Source of the DNA: Methylococcaceae bacterium
GTDB lineage: Bacteria; Pseudomonadota; Gammaproteobacteria; Methylococcales; Methylomonadaceae
Length of the DNA: 5,366 bases
Direction of reading: 5' to 3'
Assembly (NCBI GenBank): GCA_005779525.1
Contig: SXIZ01000080.1
Location: 1 to 5,366, forward strand
Part shown: piece after piece, positions 1 through 5,366 of the stretch
How positions within the stretch are numbered: the first letter of the stretch is position 1
Layout: every line of letters starts with the position of its first letter
The notes under the pieces: model-generated
What the model saw: the letters and a program-made list of their open reading frames with translations, nothing else
Told to the model about the DNA's origin: nothing
Database searches by the model: none
Translations under genes and position numbers: made by a program

Positions 1-2060
1 AATTCCGCATAAAACACTTGTTCGCCTACCACAATATCGCGTACTACTAATAAATTATCATCAGGCGAAAAACTGGCGACGGCTTGTTGTTCTAAAAGTG
101 CCGGGTCTATAGGCGGTGCAACGTAATTCGCGCAACTGCTTACTGGGGCTTGTTGCATTTGCAGTTCGATTTCGTCTATCTGATTAACACTGACCGAGGC
201 AATGCTCTCCAAAAACTGACTGACTGAGCTTTTAATTTGATAGTCATTGGGGTTAAGTAATAGGCTAAATTCTCCGGTTTTGTAGGTTAAAGTTGAATCA
301 GCCGCATTTCCCTGTAATAAGCCTGCGACTTCGGCATTACTGATTCCTATGGCATTGCAGCTATTCATGACGGTGCCTTTGACGATGCCTTGCTGCGGTA
401 AATCGGTCGCAAAAATTTGCAATTCGTAGCTATTATCCAGGGTGGTATCACGACTATAGGGCGGTTGATTACTGACTTTTACCCGAAATAATCCGCTACT
501 GCTGGCGGTCCAAATGAGTTCTTCGCCCTCGCCTTGGATGCCTTCATCCACTAAGCTGCGGACTAATTGACCGTCTGCGCTATAAATTTCCAGCCCGAGA
601 TTTAGGGTACTTCCGACGGAGTCATTGGGTAGGGTGATGCTGTAGCGTTGGCCTTGTTTGGCATAGAATTCAAACCAGTTAACATCGCTGGGCTTACCAA
701 AAATATGCCGCTGCCGCTTGTCATTCACATGTACTACAACCGCTTGTGCCGCGGTAAAGTTGGGTTTTTTGAAACTACCTTTGGCTAATTTATTACTTAA
801 GCGCGGGCGATCTTTACCTAGAATCCAATCCTCTTCTTTGGGAGAAAGTCGCAGGGCATCAATCACACCCTCAAAGCCTATGTGTACCGTTTTTGAATTT
901 AATTGGGTTTCAAAATCTCCTAAGGTTGCTTTCTCGGAACGCGTTAAGTCAGGCGAGGTACCGATGACTGGGTCAGTAATCGCTTGACCATCAATCGCAA
1001 TGCCGCTGCCAGTTTTTTGCCCATAACTAAAGCTGAGTAAATGCCATTCATTAAAGCGAAAACGGGTTTTGGGGGCGGTAAAGGTAGTCGCATTTTTGGC
1101 ATTGATCGGGATTAAAGCCATAGACACTAATCCACTTTTACAAACGTTAAAGCGGGTACGCCGACTAATCATTAATTGCGCACAGGCTTCATTACTTGAA
1201 ACATCGCTACGATAGGCCGATTGCACGCGGACTAAAAATTCAATTGTGCCAGAGGTGGGCAAATCTTCGCCTGCATACTCAATCCGCGAATTTTTTGCTT
1301 GACTAAAGCGGGCACCAATCCCGATAGGGGTTTTAACATAGCTTAGGTTATTACTGCTTTCCCCACGATGACTAAAGTTAAACTGATCCAGTAGGGTATC
1401 TTGTATATTATTTGCCAGAGTATTCGTAATAGGTAACGTTGCGTTAAATGTGAGCGCATCGCGTACTAAGCGGATGCGATGTAATTTGGGTTTAAGATCC
1501 GTTAAAGTTAAGCCAGTTTCAAAAGCCACGTAGTATGCTGAATTTGTAGCAGGGCTAGCTGTGGTGCTGCTCCAAAATCCTTGAATACCTGAACGCGTCG
1601 CACTGACATCAGGAAAATAAACAGGATCAATTGCCGGAGTTGTTGCGGTATTCAGTAAGGATTGCAATTCACTTAATGTCGGAAGGCGCCAATCTTTAGC
1701 GCCACATAAGCCCTGGGCATTAATGTATTGCACGTATTTTTCGGTATCGCAGTTTTGTTGATCATAGCAATTACCCGCATTAGCGACGCCAGCGATATCG
1801 CCGGTGAAGCTTGGCGAACTCTTAAACCAAGAATAGGTCCATTGCCGATCACGAAAATCGTTATTATCGCTTTTAAGTTCCCAGATGAGCTTGCTCTTAC
1901 TATCGTAAACACAGCCCCAACTGTTGGCCGCCGTTCCGGGTTGCGCTAGCTTGGAAAGGGCCGTGCCACTATTTGACACTTTGGTATAGTCGGCTAACAC
2001 GCCGCTGCTAAAAATCGACAGAAGTAGGCTGCAGAAAAATAGAAATTTGGAATTGATCAT
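1..2060 (-). CDS. Secreted multi-domain protein: DUF1566 (Lcl_C) + LamG-like + PPC-like + CarboxypepD_reg-like; C-terminus outside window
   Basis: The minus-strand frame from ATG at 2060 is open to the window edge: 686 codons, no stop. Residues 1-23 form a Sec signal peptide (Lys5, hydrophobic FLFFCSLLLSIF, cleavage likely after VLA, before Asp24). Residues about 48-201 look like DUF1566/Lcl_C: LIWELK near 58-63, Cys50, Cys98, Cys104 and Cys119, the hallmark GAKDWRLPT at 120-128, FWSS around Trp163 and the closing RLVRD at 197-201. Residues about 223-406 resemble a LamG/concanavalin-A-like sandwich (LLDQFNF start, GVIDALRLS end). Residues about 440-552 resemble a PPC domain (VNWFEFYAKQGQRYSI). 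Residues about 556-628 resemble a carboxypeptidase regulatory-like fold (GIVKGTV, then GEFSLLLNPNDY). No catalytic motif is visible, so an adhesive or carbohydrate-binding surface role is inference. The Shine-Dalgarno is weak; the start is chosen because the signal peptide begins there. The DUF1566 call is firm, the other domain calls less so. Confidence 0.88.
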   Translation of the reverse strand, partial: MINSKFLFFCSLLLSIFSSGVLADYTKVSNSGTALSKLAQPGTAANSWGCVYDSKSKLIWELKSDNNDFRDRQWTYSWFKSSPSFTGDIAGVANAGNCYDQQNCDTEKYVQYINAQGLCGAKDWRLPTLSELQSLLNTATTPAIDPVYFPDVSATRSGIQGFWSSTTASPATNSAYYVAFETGLTLTDLKPKLHRIRLVRDALTFNATLPITNTLANNIQDTLLDQFNFSHRGESSNNLSYVKTPIGIGARFSQAKNSRIEYAGEDLPTSGTIEFLVRVQSAYRSDVSSNEACAQLMISRRTRFNVCKSGLVSMALIPINAKNATTFTAPKTRFRFNEWHLLSFSYGQKTGSGIAIDGQAITDPVIGTSPDLTRSEKATLGDFETQLNSKTVHIGFEGVIDALRLSPKEEDWILGKDRPRLSNKLAKGSFKKPNFTAAQAVVVHVNDKRQRHIFGKPSDVNWFEFYAKQGQRYSITLPNDSVGSTLNLGLEIYSADGQLVRSLVDEGIQGEGEELIWTASSSGLFRVKVSNQPPYSRDTTLDNSYELQIFATDLPQQGIVKGTVMNSCNAIGISNAEVAGLLQGNAADSTLTYKTGEFSLLLNPNDYQIKSSVSQFLESIASVSVNQIDEIELQMQQAPVSSCANYVAPPIDPALLEQQAVASFSPDDNLLVVRDIVVGEQVFYAE

Positions 2061-2090
2061 GGCGTGTGCTCGTAAATCAAGATTGCCGTG

Positions 2091-2099
2091 AGTGTAGCA
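2091..2099 (-). promoter_or_regulatory. Possible extended -10 promoter for the exported-protein gene
   Basis: Read on the minus strand this is TGCTACACT: a TG-N extension in front of TACACT, which matches four of six consensus -10 bases. It lies about 30 bases upstream of the start codon at 2060. No good -35 box is present at 16-18 bases; a perfect TTGACA (2104-2109, minus strand) sits only 7 bases away, too close for sigma-70 pairing with this -10. Weak, sequence-only call. Confidence 0.25.
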
Positions 2100-2119
2100 A
2101 AAATGTCAAAAAACTTATG

Positions 2120-2128
2120 TGATATGTT
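2120..2128 (+). promoter_or_regulatory. Possible extended -10 promoter reading toward parE
   Basis: TGATATGTT reads as a TG-N extension followed by TATGTT, matching four of six -10 consensus bases. Transcription would begin near 2135, about 25 bases before the candidate small ORF and about 165 bases before parE. No convincing -35 box is seen. No better sigma-70 pair was found closer to parE: TTGCCA at 2244-2249 lacks a -10 at the right spacing. Low confidence. Confidence 0.2.
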
Positions 2129-2142
2129 ACCCAAAATCTTCG

Positions 2143-2169
2143 AAAAATTTGCCTGAACATGAAATTTTT
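2143..2169. repeat. AT-only 8-bp inverted repeat in the divergent intergenic region
   Basis: AAAAATTT (2143-2150) and AAATTTTT (2162-2169) are perfect reverse complements separated by 11 bases. The spacer contains the ATG of the candidate small ORF (2159-2161). It could be an operator for a dimeric regulator or a weak hairpin over the small ORF start. As it is entirely A/T in an AT-rich spacer, chance is a real explanation. Confidence 0.35.
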
Positions 2170-2269
2170 AAAGGATGCTTCTAAATACGCAAGAAATTCA
2201 GGTAGTATGTCAGTAATAAGCGCAATCCTCACGCTATGTGGACTTGCCATCATCAGAAGAATTTTTTAA
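2159..2269 (+). CDS. Candidate 36-residue single-pass membrane microprotein
   Basis: ATG at 2159 opens a frame of 36 codons ending at TAA 2267-2269, 30 bases before parE and on the same strand. The predicted peptide has a basic N-terminal part (MKFLKDASKYARNSG), a hydrophobic stretch of about 15 residues (MSVISAILTLCGLAII) and a basic tail RRIF. That layout suits a small inner-membrane protein with charged ends. Against it: there is no recognisable Shine-Dalgarno before 2159, the alternative in-frame ATG at 2207 has AGG only 4 bases upstream, and three AGA codons plus ATA and CTA are unlike parE. I do not recognise a family. It may be a chance ORF. Confidence 0.3.
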   Translation: MKFLKDASKYARNSGSMSVISAILTLCGLAIIRRIF

Positions 2270-2280
2270 CCCTTAGATTT

Positions 2281-2285
2281 AAAGG
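2281..2285 (+). promoter_or_regulatory. Weak, distant ribosome binding site of parE
   Basis: AAAGG is the only Shine-Dalgarno-like string before the parE start, and it lies 14 bases from the ATG at 2300, longer than the usual 5-9. It also sits in the 3' arm of a small imperfect hairpin (AACC at 2268-2271 with GGTT at 2284-2287, one internal mismatch), which might modestly limit access. Confidence 0.35.
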
Positions 2286-2299
2286 TTTTACTGTTTGCT

Positions 2300-4192
2300 A
2301 TGAGTAATGATTACAACGCTTCGGCGATTGAAGTTTTAAGTGGCCTGGAACCCGTGCGCAAGCGTCCGGGAATGTATACGGATACTACGCGTCCTAATCA
2401 TTTGGTGCAAGAAGTGGTCGATAACAGTGTCGATGAAGCTTTAGCCGGGCATGCGAATAGCATTGCCGTCGTGCTCTATAAAGATGGATCGATTCAGGTG
2501 ACCGATAATGGTCGCGGGATGCCAGTTGATATTCATCCAGAGCAAGGGGTTCCGGGCGTCGAAGTTATTTTGACGCAATTACATGCGGGCGGAAAATTTT
2601 CCAATAAAAATTATCAATTTTCAGGTGGGTTACACGGTGTGGGTGTTTCGGTGGTGAATGCGTTGTCGGCACGCTTGGAAATTGAAGTAAAACGTAACGG
2701 CAAAGTTTATCAAATGCAATATGCCGATGGCGAAAAGCAATCCGAGCTATTAGAAGTTGGCACGGTAGGTAAGCAAAATACGGGGACGGCGATTCGCTTT
2801 TGGCCAAATGAAAAATACTTTGATTCCAGCAAGGTCTCGGTCAATCGCTTGAAACATGTTTTACGCGCCAAAGCAGTGTTATGTCCTGGCCTGCACATTG
2901 CCTTACAGTCGGAATTAACCGAAGAACAGTGGGACTGGTGTTATCAAGACGGTTTAAAAGAATACTTGCTCGATAGAATTGGCGAGATTGAATACTATCC
3001 AGAAGCTCCGTTTATGGGGGAAATGGCGGGTACGCACGAAGCCGTGCAGTGGGGCATCGTGTGGACCAATGATGTACTGCCGGAAAATATCGCTGAAAGC
3101 TACGTCAATCTAGTGCCGACGGCGCAAGGTGGCACACACGTCAACGGCCTACGTGCAGGTTTAACGGAGGCGATGCGCGAGTTTTGCGATATTCGCAATC
3201 TGTTGCCGCGCGGGGTCAAAGTTGCACCAGAAGATATTTGGGAAAGTTGCCATTATGTGCTTTCGGTCAAACTAGAAGATCCGCAGTTTTCGGGACAAAC
3301 CAAAGAGCGCTTAAGTTCGCGCGAGTGCGTAGCATTTGTCTCTGGGGTGTCTAAAGATGCGTTCAGCTTGTGGTTGAATCAGCATCCGGCTGAAGGTGAG
3401 AAAATTGCCGAGATTATTATTAACAGTGCGCAAAAACGCTTAAAGTCCAGCAAAAAAATCATCCGTAAGAAAATCTCGGCGGGTCCTGCACTACCGGGTA
3501 AGTTGGCAGATTGTTCTGCGCAAGATCTTTCGCGTACCGAGTTGTTTTTAGTGGAAGGGGATTCGGCGGGGGGCTCAGCGAAACAGGCGCGTGACCGCGA
3601 ATTTCAAGCGATTATGCCGTTACGCGGTAAAATTTTAAATACCTGGGAAGTGGATCAAAACCAGATTATGGCTTCGCAAGAGGTACACGATATCGCGGTA
3701 GCCTTGGGTATCGATCCTGGTTCAACTAATTTAGAATCGCTACGTTATGGCAAAATTTGTATTTTAGCGGATGCCGATTCTGATGGTAATCATATTGCGA
3801 CCTTAATTTGTGCATTGTTTTATCAACATTTCCACGCGCTCGTCGCTGCTGGCCATGTTTTCGTAGCCATGCCGCCACTGTACCGTATAGATGTGGGCAA
3901 ATCGGTGTTTTATGCTTTAGACGAATCAGAGCGCCAAGGAGTGTTAGATCGTATTAAAGTTGAAAAGCTAAAAGGCCAGATCAACGTGCAGCGCTTTAAA
4001 GGCTTAGGCGAAATGAATCCTAGCCAGTTGCGCGAAACCACTATGAATCCCGACACCCGTAGATTGGTGCAATTAACCATCGATGAGGGCGACGAAACCA
4101 GGGTGCAGCTGGATTTGCTCTTAGCCAAAAAGCGTTCCTTGGACCGAAAAGAATGGCTGGAGGCTAAGGGCAATTTAGCCGATGTGGTCTAA
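2300..4192 (+). CDS. parE: DNA topoisomerase IV subunit B (ParE)
   Basis: ParE is the ATPase half of topoisomerase IV. With ParC it forms a cytoplasmic heterotetramer that unlinks replicated chromosomes and relaxes supercoils. The 630-residue product has E. coli ParE length and aligns from residue 1 (DYNASAIEVLSGLEPVRKRPGMY), which fixes the start despite a poor ribosome binding site. The GHKL ATPase domain shows the N-box with Glu38 and Asn42 (EVVDNSVDEAL), Asp69 in DNGRGMP, and the ATP lid GGLHGVGVSVVNALS at 109-123. The transducer domain carries QTKERLSSREC. The TOPRIM domain has EGDSAGGSA with Glu419 and the metal triad Asp491, Asp493, Asp495 in DADSDG. RFKGLGEMNP begins at 565. IHPEQGVPGVE and DREFQAIMPL support ParE over GyrB, as does the lack of the GyrB-specific C-terminal insert. 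parC is not adjacent, as is common in gammaproteobacteria. Intact. Confidence 0.98.
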   Translation: MSNDYNASAIEVLSGLEPVRKRPGMYTDTTRPNHLVQEVVDNSVDEALAGHANSIAVVLYKDGSIQVTDNGRGMPVDIHPEQGVPGVEVILTQLHAGGKFSNKNYQFSGGLHGVGVSVVNALSARLEIEVKRNGKVYQMQYADGEKQSELLEVGTVGKQNTGTAIRFWPNEKYFDSSKVSVNRLKHVLRAKAVLCPGLHIALQSELTEEQWDWCYQDGLKEYLLDRIGEIEYYPEAPFMGEMAGTHEAVQWGIVWTNDVLPENIAESYVNLVPTAQGGTHVNGLRAGLTEAMREFCDIRNLLPRGVKVAPEDIWESCHYVLSVKLEDPQFSGQTKERLSSRECVAFVSGVSKDAFSLWLNQHPAEGEKIAEIIINSAQKRLKSSKKIIRKKISAGPALPGKLADCSAQDLSRTELFLVEGDSAGGSAKQARDREFQAIMPLRGKILNTWEVDQNQIMASQEVHDIAVALGIDPGSTNLESLRYGKICILADADSDGNHIATLICALFYQHFHALVAAGHVFVAMPPLYRIDVGKSVFYALDESERQGVLDRIKVEKLKGQINVQRFKGLGEMNPSQLRETTMNPDTRRLVQLTIDEGDETRVQLDLLLAKKRSLDRKEWLEAKGNLADVV

Positions 4193-4216
4193 GGGTGCTT
4201 GTTGATCACGTTTAAT

Positions 4217-4241
4217 AGGCTGTGTATTACACTAAGCCTTT
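4217..4241 (+). terminator. Probable rho-independent terminator of parE
   Basis: AGGCT-GTGT (4217-4225) pairs with ACAC and AGCCT (4229-4239) around a 3-base ATT loop, with a two-base TA bulge. The downstream arm runs into a short TTT. It begins 24 bases after the parE stop, the expected place. The tail is short, so termination may be weak or shared with the next hairpin (CTCACT 4243-4248 with AGTGGAG 4253-4259, followed by TTTG). Confidence 0.45.
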
Positions 4242-4275
4242 GCTCACTGTTGAGTGGAGTTTGTGAAAGTTGCTT

Positions 4276-4299
4276 ATTAGGCAGCGTAGGCTGCCTAAT
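4276..4299. repeat. Perfect 10-bp stem-loop with GTAG loop
   Basis: ATTAGGCAGC (4276-4285) is the exact reverse complement of 4290-4299, with the 4-base loop GTAG between. The stem is strong, but no T-run follows on the plus strand and the minus-strand exit (AAGCAACTT) has none either, so it is not a classic terminator. The octamer TTAGGCAG recurs at 4330-4337, linking it to the next palindrome. Possible roles are an mRNA 3'-end stabiliser, a REP-like element or part of a structured RNA. Confidence 0.6.
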
Positions 4300-4344
4300 G
4301 TCTATCAAACCTCACTTACAGAGTCGTAGTTAGGCAGGCTACGC
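4284..4344. repeat. 15-bp inverted repeat (14/15) linking two hairpins
   Basis: Bases 4284-4298 (GCGTAGGCTGCCTAA) match the reverse complement of 4330-4344 (TTAGGCAGGCTACGC) at 14 of 15 positions. In RNA, this long-range pairing would compete with the local stem-loop at 4276-4299 and with the palindrome at 4309-4358, so the segment has at least two mutually exclusive folds. Confidence 0.55.
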
Positions 4345-4358
4345 GACACTTCTGAGGT
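4309..4358. repeat. Imperfect palindrome of about 50 bases
   Basis: The outer arms ACCTCA (4309-4314) and TGAGGT (4353-4358) are perfect complements. The inner core CGTAG (4325-4329) pairs with CTACG (4339-4343) around TTAGGCAGG, with a further GT/AC pair across a CG bulge. The arms between outer and inner stems pair only partly. The alignment was done by eye; a folding program is needed for the preferred structure. Confidence 0.45.
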
Positions 4359-4369
4359 AAAACGTTTTA
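4358..4369. repeat. 12-bp perfect palindrome
   Basis: TAAAACGTTTTA is fully self-complementary and abuts the imperfect palindrome on its left. With no loop it is better read as a possible protein-binding site than as an RNA hairpin. It lies about 170 bases before the phosphatase start, rather far for a simple operator. Confidence 0.4.
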
Positions 4370-4478
4370 GAAATTAATCTCATGCCTAGCGAGCCTTACT
4401 AAACAAGGCACCACTGTTAAATTTTTATCCACTAAATCTTGATAGACTCGGTACCCGTTATTTAACTGTCTACAGCCC

Positions 4479-4508
4479 CTGCCAATATTAACCCAGCTAA
4501 GCTAAGAT
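4479..4508 (+). promoter_or_regulatory. Weak sigma-70-like promoter candidate for the phosphatase gene
   Basis: CTGCCA (4479-4484) and TAAGAT (4503-4508) each match four of six consensus bases and are spaced 18 bases apart. The predicted start of transcription, near 4515, would leave a leader of about 24 bases that includes the ribosome binding site. A second, poorer option starts with TTGATA at 4439-4444. No known operator was recognised. Confidence 0.25.
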
Positions 4509-4538
4509 AGCGCTTTCTGCTTTCATCAGGATGATTTT

Positions 4539-5366
4539 ATGTACCGACAATTTTTACCTAAATTGGGCTTTACCCTAGGTTTAGCTTGTTTGACTGGCTG
4601 TAGTAGCTCGCCTAGCGTGGCTACCGATTCGCAGGCAGAATTAAATGCGATTCAGCATATCGTGGTGATTTATGCTGAGAATCGGAGTTTTGATAATCTC
4701 TACGGCCTGTTTCCGGGAGCCAATGGGGTTCATCAAGCCAGTATCCAAGCCTCTACACAAATCGATCATAACGGTAAAGCGTTAGCGCAGCTTCCCCCGA
4801 TTTGGCCAACCAAGGAGCGTGAATCACCCTTTAAGCTAACGTTACCTAACGCACCGTTTCAATTAGATAGTCCACAGTATAATTTACCGCTATCAGCGGT
4901 GACTCGGGATTTAGTGCATCGTTTTTATCAAAATCAAGAACAAATTAACGGTGGATTGAATAATAAATTCGCGGCGATTTCGGATGCGGGTGGTTTGGTG
5001 ATGGGCTATTACGACGGTTCTAAATTGCCGCTCTGGCAGTGGGCGAAGGAATTTACCCTGGCAGATAATTTTTTTATGGGCGCATTCGGAGGATCTTATT
5101 TGAATCATCAGTGGTTGATTTGTGCTTGTACACCAACGGATCCAGATGCGCCTCAAAAACTCCGTGCGCATCCCACTGCCCAAGGCTTTTTAGAACGTAA
5201 ACCAGATTCCCCGGCGTCAGCACTGGAAGGCCCGCCTAAATTATTAGATGGTGCAGTTACGCCTGAGGGCTATTCGGTGAATACCCAATATTCTGCGTAT
5301 CAGCCTTCCGGCATTCCGCCTGCACCCAATGGCGATCTGCGCTATGCCGATCCTGCGCAACATAGT
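4539..5366 (+). CDS. Lipoprotein acid phosphatase, phosphoesterase (PF04185) AcpA-like family; 3' end outside window
   Basis: The first 276 codons are present and open to the right edge. Residues 1-21 are a lipoprotein signal ending in lipobox LTGC (Cys21 lipidated); Ser22 at +2 suggests the outer membrane. The catalytic domain begins with HIVVIYAENRSFDNLYGLFPG (40-60), the family's metal-site motif with Glu47 and Asn48. FTLADNFFMGAFGGSYLNHQWLI follows, and Ser186 in GGSY corresponds to the nucleophile position of Francisella AcpA-type acid phosphatases. The later paired aspartates of the metal site fall outside the window. The family hydrolyses phosphate esters, and related members are phospholipase C enzymes; the Ser and the ADNFF context favour acid phosphatase. 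AGGA (4528-4531) lies 7 bases before the ATG, a good ribosome binding site. The likely role is phosphate scavenging in the periplasm or at the cell surface (inference). Family members are usually about 500-600 residues, so roughly half is visible. An acpA symbol is plausible but not certain. Confidence 0.85.
   Translation, partial: MYRQFLPKLGFTLGLACLTGCSSSPSVATDSQAELNAIQHIVVIYAENRSFDNLYGLFPGANGVHQASIQASTQIDHNGKALAQLPPIWPTKERESPFKLTLPNAPFQLDSPQYNLPLSAVTRDLVHRFYQNQEQINGGLNNKFAAISDAGGLVMGYYDGSKLPLWQWAKEFTLADNFFMGAFGGSYLNHQWLICACTPTDPDAPQKLRAHPTAQGFLERKPDSPASALEGPPKLLDGAVTPEGYSVNTQYSAYQPSGIPPAPNGDLRYADPAQHS

Larger units (their letters stand above)
4193..4538. other. 346-base intergenic region rich in hairpins
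   Basis: No ORF of meaningful length exists on either strand between parE and the phosphatase gene. The first half (4217-4369) is almost continuous secondary structure: a terminator-like stem, a small second hairpin, a perfect 10-bp stem-loop, an imperfect palindrome of about 50 bases and a 12-bp palindrome. After that come a 5-bp hairpin (GCCTT 4393-4397 with AAGGC 4405-4409) and an AT-rich stretch leading to the phosphatase start. No tRNA T-loop or other known RNA gene signature was recognised. Confidence 0.7.

Noticed and set aside
718..987. Plus-strand ORF of 89 codons
   Set aside because: It lies wholly inside the minus-strand exported-protein gene, has no recognisable motif, and is antisense shadow of its LamG/PPC coding.
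1673..1949. Overlapping short ORFs on both strands near the N-terminus of the exported protein
   Set aside because: They cover the region whose minus-strand frame clearly encodes the DUF1566 hallmark WRLPT; the other frames have no family signal.
2104..2109. Perfect TTGACA on the minus strand as the -35 box of the exported-protein gene
   Set aside because: At 16-18 bases downstream there is no acceptable -10 (GCAATC or CAATCT), and the better TACACT is only 7 bases away.
2565..2898. Minus-strand ORFs inside parE
   Set aside because: They are antisense to the conserved ATPase domain of parE and have no supporting motif or ribosome binding site.
3910..4173. Minus-strand ORF antisense to the 3' end of parE
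   Set aside because: A shadow of a conserved coding region.
4276..4358. REP element tied to a RAYT transposase
   Set aside because: GTAG next to a palindrome recalls REP/RAYT elements, but here GTAG is in the loop or stem, no RAYT gene is in the window, and copy number in the genome cannot be seen.
4193..4538. tRNA or CRISPR content in the long intergenic region
   Set aside because: No T-loop GGTTCGAATCC-like sequence, no cloverleaf, and no regularly spaced direct repeats were found.
4531..4578. ATG at 4531 as an alternative start for the phosphatase gene
   Set aside because: It is in another frame and stops after 15 codons at 4576-4578; the ATG at 4539 leads directly into the lipoprotein signal.
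4911..5183. Minus-strand ORF inside the phosphatase gene
   Set aside because: It is antisense to the conserved ADNFF/GGSY region; the plus-strand frame carries the family motifs.

Overview
This window looks like chromosomal DNA of a gammaproteobacterium with moderate GC content. The strongest clue is a complete ParE (topoisomerase IV subunit B). It aligns with enterobacterial ParE from the first residue to the last without large gaps, as judged from memory of the E. coli protein. I cannot name the genus. No transposase, integrase, phage gene, CRISPR array, tRNA or rRNA is visible.

Layout: (1) Positions 1-2060, minus strand: a long secreted, multi-domain protein that is open across the whole stretch and runs off the left edge. 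It has a signal peptide, a DUF1566/Lcl_C-type domain, a LamG-like beta-sandwich, a PPC-like domain and a carboxypeptidase-regulatory-like (Ig-like) domain. (2) Positions 2061-2299: a divergent intergenic region with weak promoter-like signals on both strands, an AT-only inverted repeat and a possible 36-residue membrane microprotein ORF (2159-2269). (3) Positions 2300-4192, plus strand: parE, complete, with intact ATPase and TOPRIM motifs. (4) Positions 4193-4538: a 346-base gap packed with hairpins. It holds a terminator-like stem just after parE, a perfect 10-bp stem-loop, an imperfect palindrome of about 50 bases whose core matches the stem-loop in inverted orientation, and a 12-bp palindrome. 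(5) Positions 4539-5366, plus strand: the first 276 codons of a lipoprotein acid phosphatase of the phosphoesterase (PF04185, AcpA-like) family, cut by the right edge.

The three main genes do not form an obvious pathway. ParE is a cytoplasmic housekeeping enzyme for chromosome decatenation, while its two neighbours are envelope or exported proteins. The exported gene is divergent from parE, and the phosphatase has its own ribosome binding site and lies behind a probable terminator, so each is probably its own transcription unit. I see no clear new multi-gene system. The items most worth a second look are the possible microprotein before parE, the mutually exclusive stem-loops after parE, and the domain mix of the exported protein.
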